Shown here: positions 16,513 through 26,017 of the stretch, in pieces
How the letters are laid out: each line of letters opens with the position of its first letter
Position numbering within the stretch: the first letter of the stretch is position 1
Assembly (NCBI RefSeq): GCF_000202835.1
Contig: NC_015178.1
Coordinates: 124,001 to 188,000 of the forward strand
Source: Acidiphilium multivorum AIU301
Lineage (GTDB): Bacteria > Pseudomonadota > Alphaproteobacteria > Acetobacterales > Acetobacteraceae
Reading direction: 5' to 3'
Length of the DNA: 64,000 nt
Notes under the pieces: model-generated
Seen by the model: only the letters and a program-made list of their open reading frames with translations
Database searches by the model: none
Told to the model about the DNA's origin: nothing
Position numbers and translations under genes: made by a program

Positions 16513-18895
16513 TCGAATCAGGGTGGAACGCAGCGCTGAACGCTATTTGCCGTATCTCGGACATGTTCGGCCGGACATCCTGCTCATGGATGACGGCAGC
16601 GTTCTTGCCATGGCCGAAATTCCTGGCGCTCCCTATGAGCTGGCGGCCGATGCAGATCGCGCCGCAAGCCTGGTCACGGTCAATGCGCTCTGCAAGAACG
16701 TCGCAGATGACAATGTGACGCTGCACTCGGCCTTCGTGCGCGGGCCTGGGGCTGGGCAACTCGCACACGCGGTTATGCCCAATGAGTTCGCGGCTTCGCT
16801 CGATCGCGCCTATCGCGAGCGCGTCCTTGCTGGGCGCCTTTATCAAAACACCTGGTATCTGACGGTGGTTGTCTCCCCTCGCAATCCGCTGGGCGGCAAG
16901 GCGGGCGGCGCCACGGCCTCCCTATTAGGTGGCAAACGGGAACTCCAAAAGCCTCACGCCACCGCCGAGGGCATCGGCCAGCTAGAAGAGGTTTGCCAAA
17001 CAATCAGCCAAACCCTCGCCCCCTATGATGTTCGCCGGCTTGGCCTACGGCCAGCCGCCAATAGCCAGTTCTATTTCAGCGAAATCGCCGAGGCGCTGCG
17101 CCTGATCCTGACGGGCACGGCGGCGCCGGTGCCCCTGGTCAGCGGCCCGCTCGGTGCCGCCCTCTACACCGATCGCGCGATCTTCGGCCGCCGTGCCTTT
17201 GAGCTGCGCGGGCCGGGGGTGTCTCGGTTCGGCGCCATCTTCGGCTATCGCGAATATCCGTCTGAGACCTATGCCGGCATGTATGATGGGGTCTTTTCCC
17301 TGCCGTGCCCGGTGGTGATGGTCCATACTTTCGACTTTCACGCACGGCATACCTCTGAAAAACGGCTTGGCCTGAAAGCCGCCCAGATGACGGCTGCGAA
17401 TGACAAAGCCAAGTCGCAGATCAGCGACCTTGCGGACGCCCAGGATCACCTCGCCTCGGGCAAGATCGCTATGGGCGAGCACCATTTCTCGCTGACGGTC
17501 TATGCGGACACGATCGAGGAGCTGGATCGGCTGTCCGGCTTAACCCGCACGGTGATTGCCAATAGTGGCGGCGTGGTCGCGCAAGAAAGTGCCGGGCTGG
17601 AAGCGGCCTATTTCGCGCAACTGCCGGGCAACAGAAAATGGCGCACCCGGCCGGGCACCATTACCACGCGCAATTTTGCGGCCTTCTCCGGCTTCGAGGC
17701 GTTTCCGCGCGGCCAACGTGCCGGCAAGTGGGGGCTGGCCATGGCGCGCTTCCGCACCACGGCGGGCACGGCCTATGATTACGTGCCCCATGTCGAGGAT
17801 GTCGGCATGACGGCGATCTTCGGTAAGATCGGCCAGGGCAAAACCACGTTCATGCTGTTCCTGCTGGCGCTGTTCCCGCAATATTTCGCGGCGCGCAACG
17901 GCGCGGTGGTGTTCTTCGACAAGGACCGGGGCGGCGAGTTGCTGTGCCGTGCTGTCGGCGGCCGTTATCTGGTGGTGAGGGCAGGGCGGGATAGCGGCCT
18001 GGCGCCCCTCAAGGCGCTCGACAGCACCCCGGAATCGGTCGCCTTCCTCGTTCAGTGGCTCACCGCCTTGATCCAGCAAGACGGGCACGGCCCGCTCCCG
18101 CCAGAGGATGACGCCCGACTGACCCGCGGCGTTCAAGCCCTGCTGCGCCTGGCCCCGGACATGCGCTCACTCGCCGGGCTGCGTCAGTTCCTCGACTGGC
18201 GCAATCCGATGGGGGCAGGCGCGCGCCTCGAACGCTGGTGCAAGGGCGGATCGCTCGGCTGGGCCTTTGATGGCGAACGTGATGACGTGTCGCTTGATGC
18301 AACCACGGTCGGCTTTGATCTGACGGCCATCCTCGACAATGGGACCGTCTGCGCGCCGGCCGCGAATTACCTGCTTTATCGCATCAGCCAGGCGCTCGAT
18401 GGCCGCCGCTTTGTGCTGTCCTGCGACGAGTTCAATTTCTATCTGCTCAATCCGCTGTTCGCCAAAATCTGGGCGGATTTCATGCTCACCGTCCGCAAGA
18501 GCAACGCCGTGGTGCTTCTGGCGACGCAAGAGCCCGCGCCGGTGCTCGATTCACCGCAGGGCGATAGCATCTTGCGCCAGTGCCAAACCCTCGTGTTCTG
18601 CCCAACACCTGGCGCGGAAGAACATCTCTACCGCAAACGGCTCAACTTCACCGCCGGCGAGTTCCGCGCCGTTGCCGAGGACATGCTGCCCAACTCCCGG
18701 CAACTGCTCATCAAGCGGCATGGCGGCTCCGCGATCATCGATTTCGACCTGTCCGCACTGCCAGAGTTCGTCGCGATCCTGTCCAGCCGCAAATCCTCGG
18801 TTGGGTTTGTCGAACAGCTACGCGCCACCCACGGCGACGATCCGGCGGCCTGGCTGCCGGCGTTCATGGCGCGGTTCCACGAGGAAGTTGAATAG
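16502..18895 (+). CDS. virB4: VirB4 ATPase
   Basis: 797 aa, normal family length. The N-terminal half is the CagE/TrbE/VirB domain. Walker A is GKIGQGKTTF at about residues 440-449 and Walker B is VLSCDEFNF at about 636-644; a later TQEPAPVLDS stretch fits the conserved Gln motif. It is the main inner-membrane ATPase of pilus assembly. Confidence 0.93.
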   Translation: MPGNRIRVERSAERYLPYLGHVRPDILLMDDGSVLAMAEIPGAPYELAADADRAASLVTVNALCKNVADDNVTLHSAFVRGPGAGQLAHAVMPNEFAASLDRAYRERVLAGRLYQNTWYLTVVVSPRNPLGGKAGGATASLLGGKRELQKPHATAEGIGQLEEVCQTISQTLAPYDVRRLGLRPAANSQFYFSEIAEALRLILTGTAAPVPLVSGPLGAALYTDRAIFGRRAFELRGPGVSRFGAIFGYREYPSETYAGMYDGVFSLPCPVVMVHTFDFHARHTSEKRLGLKAAQMTAANDKAKSQISDLADAQDHLASGKIAMGEHHFSLTVYADTIEELDRLSGLTRTVIANSGGVVAQESAGLEAAYFAQLPGNRKWRTRPGTITTRNFAAFSGFEAFPRGQRAGKWGLAMARFRTTAGTAYDYVPHVEDVGMTAIFGKIGQGKTTFMLFLLALFPQYFAARNGAVVFFDKDRGGELLCRAVGGRYLVVRAGRDSGLAPLKALDSTPESVAFLVQWLTALIQQDGHGPLPPEDDARLTRGVQALLRLAPDMRSLAGLRQFLDWRNPMGAGARLERWCKGGSLGWAFDGERDDVSLDATTVGFDLTAILDNGTVCAPAANYLLYRISQALDGRRFVLSCDEFNFYLLNPLFAKIWADFMLTVRKSNAVVLLATQEPAPVLDSPQGDSILRQCQTLVFCPTPGAEEHLYRKRLNFTAGEFRAVAEDMLPNSRQLLIKRHGGSAIIDFDLSALPEFVAILSSRKSSVGFVEQLRATHGDDPAAWLPAFMARFHEEVE

Positions 18896-18904
18896 GAGGA
18901 CCAA

Positions 18905-19663
18905 ATGCTCAAGCCCTCTCGCCGGCTCAGAATCGCCAGCGCGATCGCCATCTTCGGCTTTGCTTCACCCACCTTGGCGCAAGTCCCGGTGATCGATAGT
19001 GCCTCATTGGCGCAAATCATCAACCAGCTAAATGAAGCCAAGCAGCAATATTCTGAACTCGTCAGCCAATATAATGAGCTGAAATCGACCTATAACGCGC
19101 TCTCGCAGAACGTAAACCCGAACCAATGGGCGCAACAGCTCGATCAATCGGCCATGCAGGACACGGTGCCCAACACCAGCATCTTGCCAAACATGCTCGA
19201 CGGGATCAGTCCGCCCTCCTCGCTGAGCGGCAATGTCGGCTCGCTCGCGCAACAATATTACAACATGAACAAGGTCTATATCCCGGCCGGCTCGGATTTC
19301 GGTTCAACGCAGATCCAACAGGGCGCGAATGAGACCGCGAATTTTGAGGCGATCGCCACGCAAAATCTGCAATCGCTGGAAGCCCGCGAGCAAGAGCTGC
19401 CGCAGATTCAGAGTCAGCTGAACAGTGCTACGACGATCCAGCAAGTCGCCTCAATCCAGGCCCGCCTCTCCGCCGAACAGAACTATGTCCAGGCCCAACA
19501 GGCCCAGGCGCAAAACCTGCAATTATTGGCGTTCGAGGAGAACCGCGCGGGCCAGGAAGCAGCCGCACAAGAAAACGCACAGGGCGGCGAACAAACGCTC
19601 TCGACGCTGTGCAGCGACGCTCAAACTCTCGGCGGGGAGCCATCGGCATGTCAGGGACAATGA
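18905..19663 (+). CDS. virB5: VirB5-like minor pilin
   Basis: 252 aa. Signal peptide ends FASPTLAQ. The mature part is helical and Gln-rich (QIINQLNEAKQQYSELVSQYN and a long C-terminal coiled coil), as in VirB5/TraC. It follows an AGGAGG 6 nt after virB4. Periplasmic/pilus-tip adhesin role. The stop overlaps the next start (ATGA). Confidence 0.87.
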   Translation: MLKPSRRLRIASAIAIFGFASPTLAQVPVIDSASLAQIINQLNEAKQQYSELVSQYNELKSTYNALSQNVNPNQWAQQLDQSAMQDTVPNTSILPNMLDGISPPSSLSGNVGSLAQQYYNMNKVYIPAGSDFGSTQIQQGANETANFEAIATQNLQSLEAREQELPQIQSQLNSATTIQQVASIQARLSAEQNYVQAQQAQAQNLQLLAFEENRAGQEAAAQENAQGGEQTLSTLCSDAQTLGGEPSACQGQ

Positions 19664-19893
19664 AACTTATCATCGCCGCCTTGATTGGCGCCGGCGTGAT
19701 CGCAGGTGGAGGGGCCTACTACGTGTACGTCATTGCACCGCCAGCGGTGCAAAACAGACTCGCCCCTCTGCCGAATAGTGGTCGTGAGACGAACGCTCAA
19801 TACGATGCAGAAATAACGGCACTATGCAAAGCAAACGGAAAAGATGCCCCGCCTGCTTGCAAGCCGTATCTTGACGCAAAGACCTCAAAATAA
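19660..19893 (+). CDS. Small membrane-anchored protein, EexN/entry-exclusion-like
   Basis: 77 aa from ATG 19660 (MKLIIAALIGAG), chosen for the ATGA overlap with virB5 and the AGGGA before it. One N-terminal hydrophobic helix, then a periplasmic tail with a Cys pair (ALCKANGKDAPPACKPYL) like EexN proteins. The slot between virB5 and virB6 is where pKM101 carries its entry-exclusion gene. The function is inferred from position and the Cys spacing. Confidence 0.6.
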   Translation: MKLIIAALIGAGVIAGGGAYYVYVIAPPAVQNRLAPLPNSGRETNAQYDAEITALCKANGKDAPPACKPYLDAKTSK

Positions 19894-20780
19894 TGAGTGT
19901 CCCCACAACGACCATCAATGTCTTTGAGTTTATGTATAACCAGTACAGCACCGGGTTCCTGCAATCGCTGAATAGCGATGTGGGAACGGCGTTGTCAGCG
20001 GCATTACCGCCTCTCTCCGCTGCCCTGATCATCTGGGTCATCATCCTCGGATACCTCATGATGACCGGCAGCCTGGATATACGTTACGGCATCTCAAAGG
20101 TATCAACGATGGCGATTGTGGTGGGCATTATTGCTTCAACGTCGCTTTATGATTCCTACGTCCAGACTCTTTTCATGAAGTCGCTGCCGAGCTTTGTCGC
20201 CAGCACCTTTTCATCTGGAAATACGAGCAACATCCCGCAGAGCCTCGATCACACCTTCAATCTCTTTTGGATTGCCGGACAGATCATCTACCACAAAGCA
20301 AACTGCGCGACCTGCGTACTCGAACCATACGTGCTTGGCATCGAAATCGAGCTTGTTCTTGTCGTCTTTTTCATCGCCCTTGCCCTCGTGTTCGCGGTGT
20401 ATCTCATCTCGACAACACTGACGGGCCTTCTCGTCGCCATCGGGCCATTCCTGCTGATCGGATATCTCTTTGAAGCCACAAAGGGCATCCCGGAACGCTG
20501 GCTCGGCAAGCTGATCGGCCTGGCGATCCTGTTGCTCCTGATCACGGCGCTTCTATCGCTGTTCACCGGCGGCATGACTGATTTTCTGAACACCAAGGTC
20601 TCGACCACGTTCACCGCCGACCCGGTGCAAACCGAAATCATCATCCTCGGCGAAATCGCCGCCTATACCGCCATCACGGCCTTCATCACGATCATGCTTC
20701 CCGGCATCGCCGCCTACATTGGCGGCGGTGTGGACTTCAATATTTCCGGGATCGTGAACCCAGCCAACTGGTTCAAATAA
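19893..20780 (+). CDS. virB6: VirB6/TrbL-like polytopic membrane protein
   Basis: 295 aa with at least five hydrophobic segments (LIIWVIILGYLMM, MAIVVGIIAST, IELVLVVFFIALALVFAVYL, GLLVAIGPFLLIGYL, LIGLAILLLLITALL). The W in the FNLFW segment and the general pattern fit VirB6. It forms part of the inner-membrane channel. Its start overlaps the previous stop and its stop overlaps virB7. Confidence 0.88.
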   Translation: MSVPTTTINVFEFMYNQYSTGFLQSLNSDVGTALSAALPPLSAALIIWVIILGYLMMTGSLDIRYGISKVSTMAIVVGIIASTSLYDSYVQTLFMKSLPSFVASTFSSGNTSNIPQSLDHTFNLFWIAGQIIYHKANCATCVLEPYVLGIEIELVLVVFFIALALVFAVYLISTTLTGLLVAIGPFLLIGYLFEATKGIPERWLGKLIGLAILLLLITALLSLFTGGMTDFLNTKVSTTFTADPVQTEIIILGEIAAYTAITAFITIMLPGIAAYIGGGVDFNISGIVNPANWFK

Positions 20781-20962
20781 TGAAGGGCTCACGCATGTTG
20801 TCTCGCCTGATTATCCTCATGTGCGCAGCCGGCCTACTGGCGGGCTGCGCGGCCAGTGACCCGCTGGCGACGGCTCACGGGCCGATGTTCGCCCTCAATC
20901 CCGGCCATTGGTCGCCAAGCGCGGCGCAGTTGGCGCGACCGCCGCAGGTGCCCCACTCATGA
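20780..20962 (+). CDS. virB7: VirB7-like lipoprotein
   Basis: 60 aa with a signal peptide ending in the lipobox LLAGC (Cys at about 23). The tail is short. Size, lipobox and place between virB6 and virB8 match VirB7, the outer-membrane lipoprotein that stabilises VirB9. It overlaps virB8 as ATGA. Confidence 0.82.
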   Translation: MKGSRMLSRLIILMCAAGLLAGCAASDPLATAHGPMFALNPGHWSPSAAQLARPPQVPHS

Positions 20963-21660
20963 ACGCGGACATGAAAAACACGGCTTTGCCGATCGATAAC
21001 GAACGGCTCGCCGCTTATTTCCAGGATGTCGAATCCTTCCAGGCCACTGAGAAGCGCACAGCCCGCCGCTGGGGCCGTGTGGGCTGGGTGGTGGCCGGCG
21101 TGTCCCTGGCGGTCAACGTGACCCTCGCGGGGGCAATCGTGATGATCCTGCCCCTCGAAAAGCTCGTGCCCGCCTTCATCACCGTGAAGTCAGACGGCAC
21201 CACCAGCACCACCATGAATTTCAACAGCCTTCCCAGCGATGAGAAGGCGGCGATGACCAGGGCAGCGATCTGGCAATATGTCCGTGCCCGGGAAAGCTAT
21301 GACTTCGCCGACGCCCAATATCGGTATGATGTTGCCTCGCTGATGTCCAACCCCACGGTGCAAGGCACCTACCAAAGCTGGTTCCTCGATAAAGGGCCAG
21401 GCAGCACCAGCCCGCAGGTCACGGTCGGTAAAAAGGGGCAGATCAGCGTCGAGATGGTGAGCCTGTCCATGGTGCGGCCGAATGTCGCGCTGGTGCGCTT
21501 CCGCCGCACCGTGACGATGTACGGCTCAGATCCGCAGACTTCGACATGGACGGCAACGGTCGGCTTTGAAAACGTCGCATCCCTGCCGGTTTCCGCCCGC
21601 CTCGCAGACCCCAGCGGGCTCATTGTGACCAACTACCAGGCCCAAAAGGATTCGCCATGA
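20959..21660 (+). CDS. virB8: VirB8
   Basis: 233 aa from ATG 20959, chosen for the ATGA overlap with virB7. Short cytoplasmic tail, one transmembrane helix (VGWVVAGVSLAVNVTLAGAI) and a periplasmic NTF2-like domain with YVRARESYDFADAQYRYD, typical of VirB8. It is a bitopic assembly factor. Confidence 0.92.
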   Translation: MNADMKNTALPIDNERLAAYFQDVESFQATEKRTARRWGRVGWVVAGVSLAVNVTLAGAIVMILPLEKLVPAFITVKSDGTTSTTMNFNSLPSDEKAAMTRAAIWQYVRARESYDFADAQYRYDVASLMSNPTVQGTYQSWFLDKGPGSTSPQVTVGKKGQISVEMVSLSMVRPNVALVRFRRTVTMYGSDPQTSTWTATVGFENVASLPVSARLADPSGLIVTNYQAQKDSP

Positions 21661-22547
21661 CATGCGCGCGCAAACTCGCGGCCAGCGGGTTCCTCTGGCT
21701 CGGCATGATGGGGACAGCCCTCGCCATACAGTATCCCCATCCGGGGCACGAAGACCCCCGCGTTCGCTATGTGCCCTATCAGTCCGGCAACGTCACCGAC
21801 ATTTGGACCGCGCCAGGCGCGGCGCTGACGGTCCAGTTCGGCAGGAATGAAAAGGTCGTCTCCGTCGCTGAGAGCGATAGCGCCTATCTCAAGGTCGTCC
21901 CGGTCCAGAATTACCTTTTCATCAAGCCAACCGGCATTCTGCCGGCACAGCCGATCGCGGTCCTCTGCAAGACCAGCGACGGCAAGCTCCGGCATTACTT
22001 TTTCCAGTTCGAGACCGTGAACAAGCACCTCGGCGCCGGCGAGAATGTCGATTACGCCGTGGTGTTCACCTATCCGCACCAGGCGTATGAGCGCCGGCTT
22101 GCCAAGCGGAAGGCGGCCGAAGCGAAGGCTGTCCAGAAGGAGGCCAGGAGCCGCCTTGATGAAGCGCGCGCGGTCATGAACGCGGCGACGGTCGATCAAT
22201 ATCAGGGGCCGCGCAATTACGAATATGTCGCTCGTGGCGATCATCAGCTGGCACCCGCCGAGGTCTGGGACAACGGCTATTCAACCGTGTTCACCTTCCC
22301 GGCCATGCAGCGCATCCCGGCCATTTTCTACGTCCAGCCGGACGGCAAGGAGGCAACGGCCAACTATTCGGTCAACGGGAATACGGTCGTTGTGCCGGGC
22401 ACCGCGCCAGAATGGCGGCTGCGCGATGGGCATACGGTCCTCGACATTTATGACCTCAAATACAACCCGACCGGCGCCACGCCAGGCACGCACACGATCA
22501 GCCCGGATGTCGAGCGCGAGATGAGGACATTCAACAATGGCAAATGA
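21657..22547 (+). CDS. virB9: VirB9
   Basis: 296 aa. Signal peptide ends MGTALAIQ. The mature part begins HPGHEDPRVRYVPY and the C-terminal beta domain ends with VLDIYDLKYNPTG...TISPDVEREMR, characteristic of VirB9. It forms the outer-membrane core complex with VirB7 and VirB10. ATGA overlap with virB8. Confidence 0.92.
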   Translation: MTCARKLAASGFLWLGMMGTALAIQYPHPGHEDPRVRYVPYQSGNVTDIWTAPGAALTVQFGRNEKVVSVAESDSAYLKVVPVQNYLFIKPTGILPAQPIAVLCKTSDGKLRHYFFQFETVNKHLGAGENVDYAVVFTYPHQAYERRLAKRKAAEAKAVQKEARSRLDEARAVMNAATVDQYQGPRNYEYVARGDHQLAPAEVWDNGYSTVFTFPAMQRIPAIFYVQPDGKEATANYSVNGNTVVVPGTAPEWRLRDGHTVLDIYDLKYNPTGATPGTHTISPDVEREMRTFNNGK

Positions 22548-23673
22548 GGACACGCCCGACCGCCCTTATGGGCCGATACGTCACACCAACGCGGCGCCGT
22601 CGCCGGTTGAACAGGAACAATCTGCGGTCGCCAGCCAGCAGCGCCTCAGCGGGCGCCAGATCGGCGGCATTCTTCTGGCCTGCGCGCTCGGCGCTGGCGT
22701 CGTGCTCGTGGTGACCCGGCTCACCGCACATCATGAGCCAAAGCTCGCCCATAAGGCCGCCGTGACAGGCGGGACCGAGGGCCGGCCATTCGTCAACAAT
22801 GCCAGCAGCGGCACGACGCCTTCCTCGAAACCTGCCGGACTCCCCCTGCCGCCAAAGCAGAACGCGGGGTTTCACAATCCGTTCCTGACGAATCAGCAGG
22901 AATCCCCAGCCATGAAGGCGCTCAAGGCACCGATCATGGCGTTCAACCAAACTGGCGGTGGATCATCCGCGCAACCTGCCAGCAATACCGTGGGCCAGAA
23001 TGGCGCTCCCTCCGCGGGATCTGCGAAACCTACGGCCTTCGCGAACAAGCTCGATGCGGATCAATTCAGTGCGGCCGATGCCTCGATGATCGCGCATCCG
23101 AATTTCACGATCGCGGCCGGCACCATCATTCCCTGCACGCTGCAAACCGCGATCAATTCGACCCTGCCGGGCTTCGTCAAATGCGTGTTGCCGCAGCCGG
23201 TGCGCTCGATGACTGGCACGGTGACGTTGCTGGATAAGGGGACGCAGGTGCTGGGCGAGGTTCGCGAGGGCCTGGTGCAAGGCCAGGACCGACTTTTCAT
23301 CCTCTGGGACCGCGCGGTGACACCGCAAAACGTCGCTATTCAGCTCGCCTCGCCGGCGGCCGATCCCCTCGGCCGGGCTGGCGTCTCGGGGGCCGTCAAC
23401 AACCATTTCCTCGAACGGTTCGGCGCGGCGATCATGATGACGATCATCGGCGGCTCGTTGCAGGTCGCGGCGAACGCCGCCCAGAACAGCGCCGGCAACA
23501 CGTATCTGGAATATATGAACTCCAGCACAAACCAGATCGCCAACACCACACTGCAACACACGATCGACATTCCGCCCACACTGACCAAGCACCAGGGCGA
23601 GAATGTCTCGATCTTCGTTGCCCGCGATCTGAATTTCTCCAAGGTCTATAAGCTGTCGGTTGTCTCGCCATGA
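22537..23673 (+). CDS. virB10: VirB10
   Basis: 378 aa. Cytoplasmic N-terminus, transmembrane helix (IGGILLACALGAGVVLVV), Pro/Ser-rich linker, and the C-terminal TrbI/VirB10 barrel with AGTIIPCTLQTAINSTLPGFVKC and DKGTQVLGEV. It spans both membranes in the core complex. It overlaps both neighbours. Confidence 0.93.
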   Translation: MANEDTPDRPYGPIRHTNAAPSPVEQEQSAVASQQRLSGRQIGGILLACALGAGVVLVVTRLTAHHEPKLAHKAAVTGGTEGRPFVNNASSGTTPSSKPAGLPLPPKQNAGFHNPFLTNQQESPAMKALKAPIMAFNQTGGGSSAQPASNTVGQNGAPSAGSAKPTAFANKLDADQFSAADASMIAHPNFTIAAGTIIPCTLQTAINSTLPGFVKCVLPQPVRSMTGTVTLLDKGTQVLGEVREGLVQGQDRLFILWDRAVTPQNVAIQLASPAADPLGRAGVSGAVNNHFLERFGAAIMMTIIGGSLQVAANAAQNSAGNTYLEYMNSSTNQIANTTLQHTIDIPPTLTKHQGENVSIFVARDLNFSKVYKLSVVSP

Positions 23674-23960
23674 GGGAGGGCTGGCGCACCCGCCTGGATC
23701 GCCTGACGCAGGCAGGGCAGCGGCTCAATCGCCATGTCGAAAAGACCGTCGTCAAATACGTTGAATGGCAAGATCGTCGCCACGCGCGCCGGCGGCAGAA
23801 ATTTCTCAGGCAAGGCTGGCTCTACAGCACGCTTCTAGGGCTGTGGCTCGTCCTGATCATCTTGGAATTGCTCGGCCATCAATCAGCCGCGGTCATCCAT
23901 AGCTCGGCCGGCCTCGGCCTGATCTTCCTGGCTCTTAAACTGAAGTTTTCACTGGTTTGA
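23670..23960 (+). CDS. Unknown single-pass membrane protein, C-terminus altered by an IS1634-type insertion
   Basis: Now 96 aa. Basic N-terminal region (residues 1-45), a hydrophobic helix (YSTLLGLWLVLIILELLG) and a second weaker one. The last codons (LKFSLV) come from the IS. Removing the IS with one CTTAAA copy (23670-23939 joined to 27250-27300) restores a 106-aa protein ending IWHSAMVIRAKKRGEL. Its TGA then overlaps the virB11 start as ATGA. I recognise no family. The slot between virB10 and virB11 suggests a transfer accessory. Confidence 0.6.
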   Translation: MREGWRTRLDRLTQAGQRLNRHVEKTVVKYVEWQDRRHARRRQKFLRQGWLYSTLLGLWLVLIILELLGHQSAAVIHSSAGLGLIFLALKLKFSLV

Positions 23961-24010
23961 ATGCAAACTCCCCGCATTTATCGACAACGTTTCTGATCAG
24001 GTTTTGACGG

Positions 24011-25744
24011 TTACTGGACACGCATGGGGTCGATCCCGATCAGGGCGAAGGCGGCGGTTTGCAGCGGCGTGGGGTTTGCCAGGGTGGTGAAGGTGGCGTT
24101 CGGGGCCTTGGGCAGGGCCGCGGTGTTCAGGGTCTGGGTGGCAAGATGCGCCATCAGGTCGGCGAAGCTTGAAATCGGCAGGTTCTGGTCGTTGCGGCGT
24201 CGCCCGCGCTTGCGATCGGCGGCCGGGGATGTCGATGCGGGGGCAACCGGCGATAAGCGTTCGGTCTCAGCTCCCGGGCGGTCGTGATCCTGGAACAGTA
24301 GGGGCTTGAGGGCGTCGCGCAGATGCCACTCGACGTAATAGGCCATCATGCAGAGAAAGACGTGGGCACGCACCCGCGGTGAGAGCCAGTGATGCACCGG
24401 GCGGATCGCGAGATCGACCGATTTGAGGGTCCGGAACGCCCGTTCCACCCGCGAAAGGTCCTTGTAGGCTGACACGGCTTCGGTCTCGCTCATGACGTCC
24501 GCGCTCACACTGGTGCGGATGACATAGATGCCGTCGAGGGCCGCCTCGCGCGCGATGCTGGCGGCGTTGCGCTGGAAATCGAAGCGGCTGGCGGTGATGG
24601 TGAGATCGAAATGCTTGGCCATCTTGCGCTGGTTGATCACCGCCCCCACCGCCAGCCCGATCGCGGCCTCGCCATGAAGAGGAGCGCGTTTGCGCCGTGT
24701 CGCATCCCGGATCCGCGCCAGTTCCGTCTCGGTGGCCACGAGCAGCGCCTCGCGCTTGCGCCGTCGTTCGGTCGCAAGGGCCGCGTTGCGACAGGCGATC
24801 AGCCGCTCGCCCGGATAATCGGGCGACGTGATCGCGGCGATATCGCGCTCGTCGAACAGCGACATCTGCAGCGGTCCCTCGGCAAGATCCTGGATCTGCC
24901 CCGCGCGCAGGCAGCTGATCCAGTCCAGCCCCGCCGGCTTGATCGTCTCGCGGATCCGCGCCGTGGTGATCATCCCGCGATCACCCACCAGGACGACGCG
25001 CTCGAGATGGAACCGCCGCTTGAGTTTCTCCACCTGCGCGGCGATCGTCGCCGGATCGGCGGTGTTGCCTTCGAACACTTCCACCGCGATCGGCCGCCCC
25101 TCGCGATCGCACAGCAGGCCATAGACGATCTGTGGCCGATCGGGCCGGTGATCGCGGCTGTATCCGTGGTGTGCCAGTTCGCAATGCCGGCCTTCGAGGT
25201 AGGATGAACTGACGTCGTAGAGCACCAGCGTGCCGTCGCGCAGATGGCGCCTTGCAAACTGCCGCTCGATCCGGCCCTGCTGCGCGCCCAGCCAGTCCAG
25301 TGCGGCGTAGATCTCGCGCTCTTCAATGGCGCCGAGTTCGAGGATCTCGCCGAGACTCGATGTCGCGGTCTGCGGGTTCAGACCGCGCAGGGTCGAGAGC
25401 TTCGAGCCCGGTGCGATCACCCGACCCGCGATCAGCGCCAGGGCAAGATCGCGCTCACGCGACGCCCTCCGGCCCAGCAGGCCGGGAATCTCAAGCTTGC
25501 GCATCATCCCGAGTGCCGCCGCCACATGACCGTGCGGCAGCGAGCGCCGGATCTCGAGTGCCTGATCGGCACCACCGACCACCGCGCCACCCGCGAGAAG
25601 CGCACGCAGCCCATCGATCAGCTCCGGCGGCATCTGGCTCAGATTGGCGATGGTGCGTTTATGAACCTTGCGACCCTCGCGGAAACTCTCCCGCAACAGC
25701 ACGGCCGGCGCCGATCGGCCATTCGGAACCACGTCAATGAACAT
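24011..25744 (-). CDS. IS1634-family transposase
   Basis: 577 aa. DDE residues: Asp in LYDVSSSYLEG, Asp in VLVGDRGMI and Glu in LSRVERAFRTLKS near the C-terminus, as in IS1634 (IS4 superfamily). The coding frame is intact, but the IS1111-type element lies only 10 bp upstream of the ATG, so its native promoter is displaced. Confidence 0.9.
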   Translation of the reverse strand: MFIDVVPNGRSAPAVLLRESFREGRKVHKRTIANLSQMPPELIDGLRALLAGGAVVGGADQALEIRRSLPHGHVAAALGMMRKLEIPGLLGRRASRERDLALALIAGRVIAPGSKLSTLRGLNPQTATSSLGEILELGAIEEREIYAALDWLGAQQGRIERQFARRHLRDGTLVLYDVSSSYLEGRHCELAHHGYSRDHRPDRPQIVYGLLCDREGRPIAVEVFEGNTADPATIAAQVEKLKRRFHLERVVLVGDRGMITTARIRETIKPAGLDWISCLRAGQIQDLAEGPLQMSLFDERDIAAITSPDYPGERLIACRNAALATERRRKREALLVATETELARIRDATRRKRAPLHGEAAIGLAVGAVINQRKMAKHFDLTITASRFDFQRNAASIAREAALDGIYVIRTSVSADVMSETEAVSAYKDLSRVERAFRTLKSVDLAIRPVHHWLSPRVRAHVFLCMMAYYVEWHLRDALKPLLFQDHDRPGAETERLSPVAPASTSPAADRKRGRRRNDQNLPISSFADLMAHLATQTLNTAALPKAPNATFTTLANPTPLQTAAFALIGIDPMRVQ

Positions 25745-25771
25745 GGAGGCAGGGAACGTATGGCCCGCCCC

Positions 25772-26017
25772 GTCCGCAAGGGGTGATTTTCATCTGGCTC
25801 TAATCAGTCTGCTTCAACGTATCCGGTCTCGGGCTTCGAACCCGGCCAAGATGGAGATCCGCGCGGCCTGATCCTCATAATCACACCGGCCTCGGAGGCC
25901 GTTCACTGCGTCAGGTTTTCAAGCCGCCGTTCGACTGTCAGGCCATCTTCCTTTCACCTCACGCAGACATCGACTGCCCTTTCGCGCCCAACTGTGAGCG
26001 CTGTTCGGGCGATTCCG
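25772..26017 (-). ncRNA. Candidate bridge RNA of IS1111-type element A
   Basis: Noncoding region at the recombinase 3' side, where IS1111-type elements encode their bridge RNA. It shares blocks with the equivalent region of element B (TCAACGTATCCGG and GGCCAAGATGGAGATCC). Between these blocks is a stem whose sequence differs but still pairs (A: GGGCTTCGAACCC; B: GGAGCAAGCTCC). CATAATCACA at 25876-25885 repeats the element's right junction (27125-27134). The strand is assumed from the recombinase direction. Confidence 0.6.
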